Made by a program: the position numbers and the translations under genes. Positions 43,164 to 51,893 of a DNA stretch of 64,000 bases are shown here, one piece after another. The stretch is from Paenibacillus piscarius. GTDB lineage: Bacteria > Bacillota > Bacilli > Paenibacillales > Paenibacillaceae. Where the stretch lies: positions 356,899-420,898 of the forward strand of contig NZ_JAIEUI010000001.1 of NCBI RefSeq assembly GCF_022234545.1, given 5' to 3'. The notes below the pieces were generated by a model. It saw nothing but the letters and a program-made list of their open reading frames with translations. It did not search any database and was not told the origin of the DNA. The number at the start of each line of letters is the position of its first letter. Positions within the stretch are counted from its first letter, which is position 1.

Positions 43164-44708
43164 ATGATGAAACCCATATGCAAGGTGCTGATTGTGGACG
43201 ATGAAATTCTGGTGCGGCAAGGGATTAAATATGTGCTGGACTGGGAGCAGGAGGGATTTCAGATTGTGGGGGAAGCAGCCAACGGGCGGGAAGCGCTGAA
43301 TTCGCTGCCGGCTCTGCAGCCGCATATCATCCTTACGGATATTGTTATGCCGGTGATGGATGGCGAGGAGTTCACCCGGCTGGTGAAGCGCGATTATCCG
43401 GCGATTGAGGTGATTGTGCTAAGCAGCTTCAGCGAGTTCCATTATGTGCGCTCAACATTCCAGCATGGGGTGGCGGACTATATTCTGAAGCCGAAGCTGG
43501 AAGCCGGAGCCTTATTGCAGGTGTTAAAAAAGACCCGGGAGCGCATCCCTGAGCTGTGTGCAGCCGGAGAACAAACGGAGGCAGAAGCGACGCCGCTGGA
43601 TACCCTGCTCGGCCGGATGCTGTCCGGTTACCGGCTGCCGCTGGAGAGCGAAGCCGAGGTGAAGCGGCAGCTTCCGCATGAATGCTTGGCGCTGCTGGGC
43701 TGGGAGCCGGTGCAGCCAGCTACCGTCATCACCATTATCACCACCGAACTAAACCAGCGTGTTCCGGGACTGGTACAGTGCGTCATTCCAGGCACAGAGC
43801 GGCCGGGGACTACGATCATGCTAATGAATCTCCAGGAAGCCCATTGGCCGCAGCTGCTAGAGGCTGTATACCACTTGGCTGATATGCTGGCCGGGCAAGA
43901 ACCGGACGTGCGTCTGATACTCAGCAGAAGATTCCGCTCGCTAAGCGAGCTTGCGTCCGTCCGGCAGGAGAGCGATGCGAGACTACAGCAGTGCCGGTTT
44001 TTCCAGCCGGAGCAGACCCTGCTAATTCAGCCGGAATGCCCAGAGCAGGAGACTCAACCACCCAAGTTCAATCTGGCGCTCTTCACCGAGCAGGTGAAGC
44101 GGCAGCAGCTTACGGAAGCGTTCGGAGACCTGCATCAGCATGTGGATGCGCTCAGCCGCCAGGATGACGGGGATGTGTATGAGTTCAAGTCCTTCCTGGG
44201 CAATATCATCTTCAATATTACGAATCTGTTCAGTCATATACGGGAGCTGGACGAGGGCAAATACGGCCTGTTCCGGGCCATCGATGAAGCAGGCACGGCG
44301 GAGCAGGCCATGCAGATTCTGGAGGATTACCTGAACCGGATCATGGAGCTGACTACATCGGCAGCGTCCACACAGGGAGGCAATGCCAAAATGATGAAGC
44401 TGCTTCAGTACATAGAAGAGCATTATGCCGAGCCGCTGTCCCTTACGGAGCTGGCCCGTCATTTTCACTTCAACCCATCCTATCTGTCGAGCCTGTTCAC
44501 GACCCATAATCACGAAGGCTTCAAGGAGCATCTGAATACGGTCCGCACGGATAAGGCAGCAGAGCTGTTGCGGGCAGGAGAGGCGCCTATTGCGGAGGTC
44601 AGCAGTATGGTCGGGTACGGGGACCACAGTTATTTTTGCAAAGTGTTCAAGAAGTATTACGGCCTGTCCCCCAGCGGCTACCGGCGTCAGCATTACGGGC
44701 AGGAGTAG
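43164..44708 (+). CDS. Response regulator, YesN-like, with AraC DNA-binding domain
   Basis: 514 residues. The receiver domain spans residues 5-125 (VLIVDDEILVRQGIKYVL, phosphoacceptor Asp59 in IILTDIVMPVMDG, LSSFSEFHY, YILKPK). The middle 260 residues are the poorly conserved linker of YesN-type regulators. The AraC double HTH is at the C-terminus (LSLTELARHFHFNPSYLSSLF; IAEVSSMVGYGDHSYFCKVF). It is followed after 5 bp by the YesM-like kinase gene, and by a sugar ABC transporter, its likely target. Confidence 0.92.
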   Translation: MMKPICKVLIVDDEILVRQGIKYVLDWEQEGFQIVGEAANGREALNSLPALQPHIILTDIVMPVMDGEEFTRLVKRDYPAIEVIVLSSFSEFHYVRSTFQHGVADYILKPKLEAGALLQVLKKTRERIPELCAAGEQTEAEATPLDTLLGRMLSGYRLPLESEAEVKRQLPHECLALLGWEPVQPATVITIITTELNQRVPGLVQCVIPGTERPGTTIMLMNLQEAHWPQLLEAVYHLADMLAGQEPDVRLILSRRFRSLSELASVRQESDARLQQCRFFQPEQTLLIQPECPEQETQPPKFNLALFTEQVKRQQLTEAFGDLHQHVDALSRQDDGDVYEFKSFLGNIIFNITNLFSHIRELDEGKYGLFRAIDEAGTAEQAMQILEDYLNRIMELTTSAASTQGGNAKMMKLLQYIEEHYAEPLSLTELARHFHFNPSYLSSLFTTHNHEGFKEHLNTVRTDKAAELLRAGEAPIAEVSSMVGYGDHSYFCKVFKKYYGLSPSGYRRQHYGQE

Positions 44709-44713
44709 AGCGT

Positions 44714-46489
44714 ATGCGCAGATACTGGGAGCGGTTCAAATTCCACAGCCTGTTCATCAAAATCTTCCTCGTCATGCTGATCAGCATCATCGCCGTGGCC
44801 ATAGCCTCCTCCTGGACGACCGTCCGCATGTCGGAGAGGCTGTTCATGAATACTTTCAGCATTACAAATTCCAAGGTGATCAGCCAGATTAAGGCGAGCT
44901 TTGAAGCGTTTCATTACTCGGTCGTAACGGCCACCAACAATACCCAGCTAAGCGGCACCATCCGCTCCTTCCTGTCTGAGGAGGACTCGGACTCCCTGCG
45001 GATGCTGCGGACCTATTACAATATGACCACGCAGATGAAGAAAATTCAGTCCACGCTCGATGCCTACCAGGTCGGGATCAAAATCATGGGCAAAAACGGC
45101 CGCAGCTACTCCACCAATACGAACAATCTGCTAATGAGTGACCGGGAGCTGCAGCAGCATGAGCTGACCCGCAATACACTGGCCGAGCCGAAACGGCTGA
45201 TGTACCAGTTCTATGAGGAGACGCTGCAGGATTCGCCGCAGAAGGAAGCGATGATCGTAGGCAGCAAAGCGCTGATGGACCGGACGACTGGCGATATTTA
45301 CGGGACGTTGTATTTTACCATTCATGAACAGGATTTCCGCTCCTTCTACGGGAGCTTTGTCAGTAACGGGAACGATGTGGTGATTCTCAATAAGCAGGGT
45401 ACCATTGTGTCCAGCAACCGCAGTGAGCTGATGGGCCAGCAGGCGGGGGAGCTATTACAGGCGGCAGGGGAGATTGAGGAGCAGCAGATTGCTTACCAGA
45501 ACATTGATTTCCAGGGAAATGATTCGATTCTGATTGCGGATTACCTGCCGTCGTATGATTTCTATATTGTGAACCTGATCGATAAGCAAACGGCCCTAGG
45601 GCAGATGGTCAACGGTAAAATGGTGGTGCTGTTCTGTTCAGTCATCGTGGCCGTGGCTCTGATTGTCGTGTTCCTGATCTTCAGAAGACTGACCCGCTCG
45701 CTCACCCTGCTTACCCGGCAGATGTCCAAAATTACCGAGCGTAACTTCCACAATTACATTACGGTTACGGGCAGCTTTGAAATTCAGGAGCTGGGTCATG
45801 CCTATAATTATATGCTGGACGAGCTGAATGACTATGTCGAGAAGCTGGTGGAGACGCAGAAGGAGCAGCGGAATGCGGAGCTGGCGGCCTTGCAGCATCA
45901 GATTAATCCGCATTTTCTGTACAATACGCTGGCCTCGGTGAAATTCCTGGTGCAGCAGGGCAGTCAGGAGAAGGCGGTGCAGACGATTCATGCCCTGATC
46001 TCGATGCTGCAGAATGCGCTGAGTAATGTCAGTGAGAGCATAACGGTGGCGCAGGAGCTGGAGAATCTGAAGTCCTATGTGTTCATCAACCATGTGCGGC
46101 ACGGCGAACGGATCAGGGTGAATTTCTTCATCTCCCCGGATTGCATGGAGTATAATCTGCCGAAGCTGATCATTCAGCCGTTTATTGAAAATGCCTTTTT
46201 CCATGCGTTTACGCAGCAAAGCGGCGGCTATATCCATATCCTCATCTCCCGGGATGCCGGATCTCTGCTCTGCGAGGTGGTGGACAACGGGGACGGAATG
46301 GACACTGGAGCGGCTGATCTGCCCATGTCCGGCCTAGCAGGGAAGCGTCAGCTATTTACCGGAATCGGTATCCGCAATGTGCATGACCGGCTGGTGCTGA
46401 TGTACGGCGAAGAGTATGGAGTCACCATTAAGAGTGCACCGGGCGAAGGGACCGCGGTCCGCATCCGCCTGCCGCTGATGAAGGAGTGA
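44714..46489 (+). CDS. Sensor histidine kinase, YesM-like
   Basis: 591 residues. Two transmembrane helices flank a large extracellular dCache-like sensor (about residues 40-300), then a HAMP linker, the His_kinase phosphoacceptor in LQHQINPHFLYNTL, and HATPase motifs PKLIIQPFIENAFFHAF (N box), VVDNGDGMD and GIGIRNVHDRL. It senses an external signal, probably a carbohydrate or its binding protein, and phosphorylates the YesN-like partner. CAGGAGTAG precedes ATG 44714, close after the yesN stop, so translation is linked. Confidence 0.92.
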   Translation: MRRYWERFKFHSLFIKIFLVMLISIIAVAIASSWTTVRMSERLFMNTFSITNSKVISQIKASFEAFHYSVVTATNNTQLSGTIRSFLSEEDSDSLRMLRTYYNMTTQMKKIQSTLDAYQVGIKIMGKNGRSYSTNTNNLLMSDRELQQHELTRNTLAEPKRLMYQFYEETLQDSPQKEAMIVGSKALMDRTTGDIYGTLYFTIHEQDFRSFYGSFVSNGNDVVILNKQGTIVSSNRSELMGQQAGELLQAAGEIEEQQIAYQNIDFQGNDSILIADYLPSYDFYIVNLIDKQTALGQMVNGKMVVLFCSVIVAVALIVVFLIFRRLTRSLTLLTRQMSKITERNFHNYITVTGSFEIQELGHAYNYMLDELNDYVEKLVETQKEQRNAELAALQHQINPHFLYNTLASVKFLVQQGSQEKAVQTIHALISMLQNALSNVSESITVAQELENLKSYVFINHVRHGERIRVNFFISPDCMEYNLPKLIIQPFIENAFFHAFTQQSGGYIHILISRDAGSLLCEVVDNGDGMDTGAADLPMSGLAGKRQLFTGIGIRNVHDRLVLMYGEEYGVTIKSAPGEGTAVRIRLPLMKE

Positions 46490-46530
46490 GATTATTACCA
46501 TTTTCCAAAAAAAGAACAAACGGCAAGCAG

Positions 46531-46543
46531 TGTAGCGCTTACA
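46531..46543. promoter_or_regulatory. cre site 1 (CcpA)
   Basis: TGTAAGCGCTACA on the minus strand fits the cre consensus TGWAARCGYTWNCW throughout. It lies 145-157 bp upstream of the substrate-binding protein start. Confidence 0.65.
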
Positions 46544-46630
46544 ATCAGGCGAAATAATGACCAATCCCCATAAAGTAAGTTCTAACGGATCCCTCAGGGC
46601 GGGTGATAAGATTACTTATGTGATCAATAA

Positions 46631-46643
46631 ATAAGCGCTTACA
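46631..46643. promoter_or_regulatory. cre site 2 (CcpA)
   Basis: Minus strand TGTAAGCGCTTAT; one departure from the cre consensus. Exactly 100 bp from cre site 1 and 45 bp upstream of the gene start, so repression by glucose is likely. Confidence 0.6.
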
Positions 46644-46687
46644 TTCAAGCGGAATACAGTAAAGCGCATCAAAGGGGAGGCTTACCA

Positions 46688-48016
46688 ATGAAAAAAGGCT
46701 TTGCGTTCATCCTGATCTGTCTGCTGCTGCTTACGGCTTGCAGCTCGAACTCCGGCTCCAAGAATTCCGGCAATACTGCTTCGGACACGGGAAAAACAGA
46801 GAATACAGCAGCTACAGAGCCTGCACAGGCGAAGGAAATTACGATTTGGGCTTGGGATCCTGCTTTTAACATTGCTGCACTTGAAGTAGCCAAAGCCGAA
46901 TATGCCAAGACGAACCCCGATGTGAAGGTTAACATTGTGGAATATGCACAAGCGGATATTATCCAGAAGCTGAACACGGGGCTGAATTCCGGGACCACCA
47001 AGGGCCTGCCGAACATCGTGCTGATTGAGGACTACCGTTCCCAGAGCTTCCTGCAATCGTACAAGGATTCCTTCTACGATCTGAGCAGCTCAATCAAGGG
47101 CTCTGACTTCGCAGATTACAAAAGCGGGCCAACCAGCCTGGACGGGAAGCAGTACGGGGTTCCTTTTGACTCCGGCGTTACCGGACTCTATGTCAGAACG
47201 GACTATCTGGAGCAGGCAGGCTATAAGCTGGCCGATCTGCAGGATATCGACTGGAAGCAATATATTGAAATCGGCAAAGCCGTGAAAGAGAAAACCGGCA
47301 AAGCGCTGATTACCCTGGACCCGAACGACCTCGGGCTGATCAGGGTGATGATCCAATCTGCTGGCGAGTGGTACCTGAAGGAAGACGGCAAGACGCCGAA
47401 TCTGGCGGGGAATGCGCCGCTTAAGGAAGCTTTTGAAATCTATAAGGAGCTGACTGCCTCCAACGTGGCCAAGGTACATGCGGACTGGAGCCAGTTCGTG
47501 GCCGCCCTGAACAGCGGCGATGTAGCCTCCGTGCCGACAGGCAACTGGATCACCCCTTCGATTACAGCGGAAGCATCACAATCCGGCAAGTGGGGCATTG
47601 CACCGCTGCCGAAGCTGACTGCGAATGAATCTGTTCATGCGTCGAACCTGGGCGGAAGCTCCTGGTATGTCATGAATGTGGACGGCAAGGAGACGGCTGC
47701 GGATTTCATGGCGAAGACCTTCGGCTCGAATGTGGAAATGTACCAGAAGCTGCTCACGGACATCGGGGTCATTGGTACCTTCAAGGCAGCAGCGGGCGGA
47801 GAGGCTTACAGCCAGGCTAATGACTTCTTCGGCGGGCAAAAGGTTGTAGCGGATTTCGCCGCCTGGACGGAGCAGATCCCCAGCGTCAATTACGGAATCA
47901 ACACCTACGCGATTGAAGACATCCTGATTGTAGAGATGCAGAATTATCTGAACGGCAAGGATATCGACAGCGTGCTGAGCGATGCCCAGGCCCAGGCCGA
48001 GTCACAGATTAAATAG
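46688..48016 (+). CDS. Sugar ABC transporter substrate-binding lipoprotein
   Basis: 442 residues, family 1 extracellular solute-binding protein. Signal peptide with lipobox LLLLTACSS. Mature features are EITIWAWDPAFNIAALEVAK, PNIVLIEDYRSQSFL, YGVPFDSGVTGLYVRTDYLE and GNWITPSITAEASQSGKWG, similar to oligosaccharide-binding proteins. It delivers sugar to the two permeases downstream. AAAGGGGAGG precedes the start. Regulated probably by the YesMN system and by CcpA through two cre sites upstream. Confidence 0.9.
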   Translation: MKKGFAFILICLLLLTACSSNSGSKNSGNTASDTGKTENTAATEPAQAKEITIWAWDPAFNIAALEVAKAEYAKTNPDVKVNIVEYAQADIIQKLNTGLNSGTTKGLPNIVLIEDYRSQSFLQSYKDSFYDLSSSIKGSDFADYKSGPTSLDGKQYGVPFDSGVTGLYVRTDYLEQAGYKLADLQDIDWKQYIEIGKAVKEKTGKALITLDPNDLGLIRVMIQSAGEWYLKEDGKTPNLAGNAPLKEAFEIYKELTASNVAKVHADWSQFVAALNSGDVASVPTGNWITPSITAEASQSGKWGIAPLPKLTANESVHASNLGGSSWYVMNVDGKETAADFMAKTFGSNVEMYQKLLTDIGVIGTFKAAAGGEAYSQANDFFGGQKVVADFAAWTEQIPSVNYGINTYAIEDILIVEMQNYLNGKDIDSVLSDAQAQAESQIK

Positions 48017-48032
48017 TGTAGCTCTAGATTAT

Positions 48033-48090
48033 CGGACCTTGGGCGTGTCCGGCAGCTTCCGGGAGTTCGGAGGCGGGCGCGTCCGGGGTT
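48033..48090 (+). other. Hairpin region between binding protein and permease genes
   Basis: CGGAC (48033-48037) pairs with GTCCG (48047-48051); a similar GGGCGCGTCCGG follows near 48076, with T-rich DNA after it. A stem-loop here would explain higher expression of the binding protein than of the permeases. Confidence 0.4.
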
Positions 48091-48124
48091 TATTTTATAA
48101 TAATCAGGAAGGGACTGGGCGGCT

Positions 48125-49021
48125 GTGCAGCATACCAATTCTAAACTTAAGCTCCGTACCAAAAGCGTGTTGACCGGATGGTCCTTCGTCCTGCTTGCGG
48201 TCATTCTGATCTTCGTCTTCTATTTCTATCCGATGCTTCAGGCACTTATTCTGTCGTTCCAGACCGGCACGGGCGGCAATCTCACGTTCACCGGCTTCGA
48301 TAACTATACACGGCTTCTCTCTGACAAGACATTTATTGTATCGGTTAAAAACACCTTCATCTACCTGCTCGTTCAAGTGCCGCTGATGATCATTCTTGCG
48401 CTGTTTATCTCGGTGCTGCTGAATGACAGTAAGCTGAGATTCAAGGGTTTTTTCCGGACGGCGATCTTCCTGCCTTGTGTCACTTCGCTGGTTGCGTATT
48501 CGGTGGTCTTCAAGTATTTGTTCTCCGGCAATGGCCTGGTGAATACGATGCTGCTGAAGCTCCATCTGGTCAGTGCCCCGATAGAATGGATCACCGATCC
48601 GTTCTGGGCCAAAATCACCATTATCATAGCGATCACCTGGCGCTGGACGGGGTACAATATGATTTTTTACCTGTCGGCCCTGCAAAATATCGATCACTCC
48701 ATCTACGAGGCCGCCAAAATTGACGGAGCATCGGCATCCCGCCAGTTCTTCGGAATTACGGTCCCGCTGCTGAAGCCGATCATTCTGTTCACCTCGATTA
48801 CCTCAACCATCGGAACGCTGCAATTGTTCGACGAGGTCATGAATATTACAAAGGGCGGCCCGGGCAACGCGACCCAGACGATCTCCCAGTACATCTACAA
48901 TTTGTCGTTCAAGTATGCAGCAGACTTCGGCTATGCAGCCACCGTATCGTATTCGATCGTAATTATGATTGCGCTGCTGTCGGTCATCCAGTTCAAAGTG
49001 GCAGGTGATAAGAATGGCTAA
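48125..49021 (+). CDS. Sugar ABC transporter permease, MalF/UgpA type
   Basis: 298 residues, six transmembrane helices. GTG start at 48125. The EAA loop YEAAKIDGASASRQFFGITVPLL contacts the ATPase (only short parts quoted: EAAKIDGAS, TVPLL). FYFYPMLQALILSF at the N-terminus and GGPGNATQTISQYIY are typical of CUT1 sugar permeases. No ATP-binding subunit is encoded nearby, so a shared MsmK/MsmX-type ATPase is expected. Confidence 0.92.
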   Translation: MQHTNSKLKLRTKSVLTGWSFVLLAVILIFVFYFYPMLQALILSFQTGTGGNLTFTGFDNYTRLLSDKTFIVSVKNTFIYLLVQVPLMIILALFISVLLNDSKLRFKGFFRTAIFLPCVTSLVAYSVVFKYLFSGNGLVNTMLLKLHLVSAPIEWITDPFWAKITIIIAITWRWTGYNMIFYLSALQNIDHSIYEAAKIDGASASRQFFGITVPLLKPIILFTSITSTIGTLQLFDEVMNITKGGPGNATQTISQYIYNLSFKYAADFGYAATVSYSIVIMIALLSVIQFKVAGDKNG

Positions 49022-49838
49022 AAGTAAACGTTTCTTCATGTATTTGTTCCTGAGCATCGCGGCCATTGTCTCCATCTTTCCGTTCCTGTGGATGGTCGTC
49101 AGCTCGACGAACCAGTCGGTGGATGTCACCCGCGGGCGGCTGCTCCCGGGCACCCATCTGCTGGAGAATCTGCGCAAGCTGCTGGATACCACGGACCTGC
49201 AATTATCTCTGATGAATTCAGCAAAAATCTCGGTAACGACCACGCTGCTGGCGCTGCTGATTGCCTCGCTGGCCGGCTACGGCTTCGAGGTGTTCCGCAG
49301 CCGCTCGAAGGATATCGTATTCAACATTCTGCTGCTGTCGATGATGATTCCGTTCGCGGCGCTAATGATCCCGCTCTACCGGATGTTCGGCCAGATCTCG
49401 AATGTCTTCCCGTGGATGGGTATCGATACGATGACCTCGGTCATTCTGCCTACGGTGACTACGGCGTTCCTGATTTTCTTTTTCCGCCAGAGTACGAAGA
49501 TGTTCCCGAAGGAGCTGCTGGAGGCCGGGCGGATGGATGGACTGAGCGAGCTTGGCATCTTCTTGCGTATCTACCTGCCGACGATGAAGACCACTTACGC
49601 CGCCGGAGCGATCATCACGTTCATGTCGAGCTGGAACAACTATCTCTGGCCGCTGATCGTCCTGCAGACCCCGCAGACCAAGACGATGCCGCTGCTCATC
49701 TCCACCCTCGGCTCGGGCTACGCCCCGGATTACGGGATGATTATGATCGCGATTGTAATCGGCACGATCCCGACGGCGCTGGTGTTTTTTGTGATGCAGA
49801 AGCAGTTTGTGGCTGGGATGGTTGGGTCGGTGAAGTGA
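49014..49838 (+). CDS. Sugar ABC transporter permease, MalG/UgpE type
   Basis: 274 residues, six transmembrane helices. ATG 49014 overlaps the first permease by eight bases, with AGGTGATA upstream. The EAA motif is LLEAGRMDGLSELGIFLRIY, and FMSSWNNYLWPLIVLQ is typical of MalG-like proteins. It pairs with the previous permease to form the CUT1 channel. It is the last gene of the transporter operon; no glycosidase gene follows, so the sugar remains unknown. Confidence 0.92.
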   Translation: MAKSKRFFMYLFLSIAAIVSIFPFLWMVVSSTNQSVDVTRGRLLPGTHLLENLRKLLDTTDLQLSLMNSAKISVTTTLLALLIASLAGYGFEVFRSRSKDIVFNILLLSMMIPFAALMIPLYRMFGQISNVFPWMGIDTMTSVILPTVTTAFLIFFFRQSTKMFPKELLEAGRMDGLSELGIFLRIYLPTMKTTYAAGAIITFMSSWNNYLWPLIVLQTPQTKTMPLLISTLGSGYAPDYGMIMIAIVIGTIPTALVFFVMQKQFVAGMVGSVK

Positions 49839-49870
49839 ACTGAAGTTACCTCTATATATTGGGAATAGTC

Positions 49871-50006
49871 GTGGCTCCAGGGATTGTTTGGACTTTCGGC
49901 CGCTGTTAGATTTGGATTTCCAGATTTAAACCGCAGTCTGCGGTCGAAATCCAAATCTAAAGGCGGACGCTGCCGCTCCTACAGTTCCAAACATCCCCTC
50001 CGCCAC
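49871..50006. repeat. 136-bp palindromic element
   Basis: Three nested inverted repeats share one centre: CCGCAG/CTGCGG (49931-49943), TTAGATTTGGATTT/AAATCCAAATCTAA (49906-49919 and 49947-49960, perfect), and an outer pair GTGGCTCCAGGGATTGTTTG / CAAACATCCCCTCCGCCAC (49871-49893 with 49984-50006, imperfect). It has no coding capacity and looks like a MITE or REP-type element. The remaining intergenic part to 50120 holds nothing else I recognise. Confidence 0.75.
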
Positions 50007-50136
50007 TCCTCCCAAATGGGGGGGAGAACCAAGTTCACTTGCTGTGGGGGTAGGGCAGGGGGCAAGGCAAGAGCTTTGATTGAGGAAGAAAAGGCATGCT
50101 TAAAATAAATAGAGGAAAACCAATACGTCTTCCGTA

Positions 50137-50164
50137 TTGACATATCGCAAATCATCGATATAAT
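50137..50164 (+). promoter_or_regulatory. Promoter/operator of the ArsR gene
   Basis: TTGACA (50137-50142) and TATAAT (50159-50164) with a 16-bp spacer. Between them lies ATATCG-N8-CGATAT (50142-50161), which covers the spacer and would block RNA polymerase when bound. Transcription should begin at about 50171, essentially at the ATG (50172). Confidence 0.75.
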
Positions 50165-50171
50165 AAAACTT

Positions 50172-50474
50172 ATGAATCCAATAGAGGTATTTAAGGCTTT
50201 GTCGAATGAATCCAGGTTACAGATCTTGCAATGGCTCAAAGAGCCATACGCTCATTTTAAACCCCACGAAGGAGTGGATATGGAAGAGATCGGGGTTTGT
50301 GTAAGTCAAATAACCGACAAGCTGAACATGACTCAGTCCACGGCCTCGCAATATCTTGCGATGTTGCAGCGGGCAGGGCTGATCACCACCAAGCGGATAG
50401 GCAAATTTACGTATTATCAGAGAGACGAGGAAGCTATACGTCAGTTAGCCCAGTATACGATGAGTGAGATGTAA
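50172..50474 (+). CDS. ArsR-family regulator
   Basis: 100 residues. IEVFKALSNESRLQILQWLKEP, ITDKLNMTQSTASQYLAMLQRAG and KRIGKFTYYQRDEEAI form the winged helix. A loop (HFKPHEGVDMEEIGVCVSQ) carries His, Glu and Cys residues but not the classical metal box. There is no ribosome binding site before the ATG and the predicted transcript begins at the ATG, suggesting a leaderless mRNA. It probably represses itself and the MFS gene downstream through a shared ATCG-N8-CGAT site. Confidence 0.85.
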   Translation: MNPIEVFKALSNESRLQILQWLKEPYAHFKPHEGVDMEEIGVCVSQITDKLNMTQSTASQYLAMLQRAGLITTKRIGKFTYYQRDEEAIRQLAQYTMSEM

Positions 50475-50528
50475 GAGAGATAAAACTGAGTTCTTTATTC
50501 AGAATTCGGCTTTATCTTGGTGTTACGA

Positions 50529-50578
50529 ATCGACAATTCGCGATATTTCATTTGATTCATCATATCGACAATTCGTGA
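50529..50578. promoter_or_regulatory. Operator pair upstream of the MFS gene
   Basis: ATCGACAATTCGCGA (50529-50543) and ATCGACAATTCGTGA (50564-50578) are direct repeats with one difference. The first contains ATCG-N8-CGAT, the same pattern as in the arsR promoter, so the ArsR protein likely binds here too. Confidence 0.6.
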
Positions 50579-50619
50579 ATTGTTTATTCAATAAATAATC
50601 AAAGGAGTGGTATTGTTTT

Positions 50620-51807
50620 ATGTCGGTAAGCTGGAAGGTGTATCTTTTAGCGATTGTTAGTTTTTTGGTAGGGACGTCTGAGTATATTCTGTCTGGTATT
50701 TTAGATAAGGTATCCCTATCTTTAGGTGTATCAATTACTGCAGCAGGGCAATTAATTACGATTTTTTCGCTGATCTACGCTATTTTCACTCCTATTCTTA
50801 TGGCTCTAACGGCAAGCATGGACAGACGGAAATTAATCATGACGGGTCTTGGTTTGTTCGTAGTATCTAATATTCTCGCTGTTCTTCTGCCGGGATATGG
50901 ATTGTTTGTGGTTGCCCGCATCATTATGGCCTTGGGCGCAGGTGTAGTGGTGGTTACCGCCTTAAACATCGCAGCAAAAATTGCCCCTGAGGGTAAACAG
51001 GCAAGTGCTATCGCAACAGTCGTAATGGGCTTCACAGCATCATTGATCATTGGCGTCCCTCTTGGGCGCATCGTATCGGATACACTGGGCTGGAAATCTG
51101 TGTTTGGGGGAATTGCCCTTCTAGGGATTATCGCGATGTTCATACTTTCTGCCGCCATCCCGCGTGTGAAGGGAGATGAACCTATTCCGTTACGGCAACA
51201 ATTAAGTTTGCTGAAAAAGCCTAAGGTAGCATTGGGGCTCTCGATCACCTTCTTTTGGCTGGGCGGATATTCGGTTACCTATACGTATCTTTCACCGTAT
51301 CTGCTTGAAGTATCGGGCATAAGTGATAAGTATCTCAGCATTGCTCTGCTTATATTCGGAATAGCCAGTATGATCGGCTCCAAAATAGGCGGCCTCAGCA
51401 CAGACCGGTGGGGGGTTAACCGAACATTGTCCAGCGGATTGATACTCCATATAGTAATGCTGATCCTATTGTCTATGGTGACGAATACATTCATTGGTGT
51501 AATGGCGGTGCTGTTGTTGTGGTCGTTCTCTGCATGGTCTTCTGGTCCAACGCAGCAATATCATTTAACGACCATTGAACCCGAAGCCTCAGGTGTGATG
51601 CTTGGTCTTAATCAGTCGATGATGCAGCTGTCTATGGCGGCGGGTGCTGGTATAGGCGGGGTGGCAATTCAAAAAGTCTCGCTCGCATCGATCACCTGGA
51701 TTGGTGCTGCCGGGGTTGCGATTGCTATAATCGCAATGTTCCTCTTATATAGAATGAATTCCAGAACAGAGATGAATATTCAACATAAGTTCGAGACAAG
51801 CCAATGA
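50620..51807 (+). CDS. MFS transporter, AraJ/YdhP-like efflux
   Basis: 395 residues, twelve transmembrane helices. FLVGTSEYILSGILDKVSLSL, ITAAGQLITIFSLIYAIFTPIL and LGAGVVVVTALNIAAKIAP are typical of the DHA1 efflux group. Substrate unknown; probably an inhibitor sensed by the upstream ArsR protein. Base composition is clearly more AT-rich than the genes before 49.8 kb, which suggests a transferred module. AAAGGAGTGG precedes the ATG. Confidence 0.88.
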   Translation: MSVSWKVYLLAIVSFLVGTSEYILSGILDKVSLSLGVSITAAGQLITIFSLIYAIFTPILMALTASMDRRKLIMTGLGLFVVSNILAVLLPGYGLFVVARIIMALGAGVVVVTALNIAAKIAPEGKQASAIATVVMGFTASLIIGVPLGRIVSDTLGWKSVFGGIALLGIIAMFILSAAIPRVKGDEPIPLRQQLSLLKKPKVALGLSITFFWLGGYSVTYTYLSPYLLEVSGISDKYLSIALLIFGIASMIGSKIGGLSTDRWGVNRTLSSGLILHIVMLILLSMVTNTFIGVMAVLLLWSFSAWSSGPTQQYHLTTIEPEASGVMLGLNQSMMQLSMAAGAGIGGVAIQKVSLASITWIGAAGVAIAIIAMFLLYRMNSRTEMNIQHKFETSQ

Positions 51808-51848
51808 CGCTGCCTGAGATGCTCCGAAGCCGCTCAAGGATGGCTGGC

Positions 51849-51888
51849 AAAAAACACGGTGACCGGAATGTCCGTTCACCGTGTTTTT
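51849..51888. terminator. Bidirectional terminator
   Basis: AAAAACACGGTGA and TCACCGTGTTTTT form a 13-bp stem between convergent genes, with A-rich and T-rich flanks, so it works in both directions. Confidence 0.88.
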
Positions 51889-51893
51889 CATAA

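Noticed and set aside
46649-46662. Third cre site (GTAAAGCGCATCA)
   Set aside because: Too many departures from the consensus in any register.
46490-49838. Complete sugar importer
   Set aside because: No ATPase subunit gene is present; the system must borrow a shared MsmX-type ATPase, so it was not annotated as complete.
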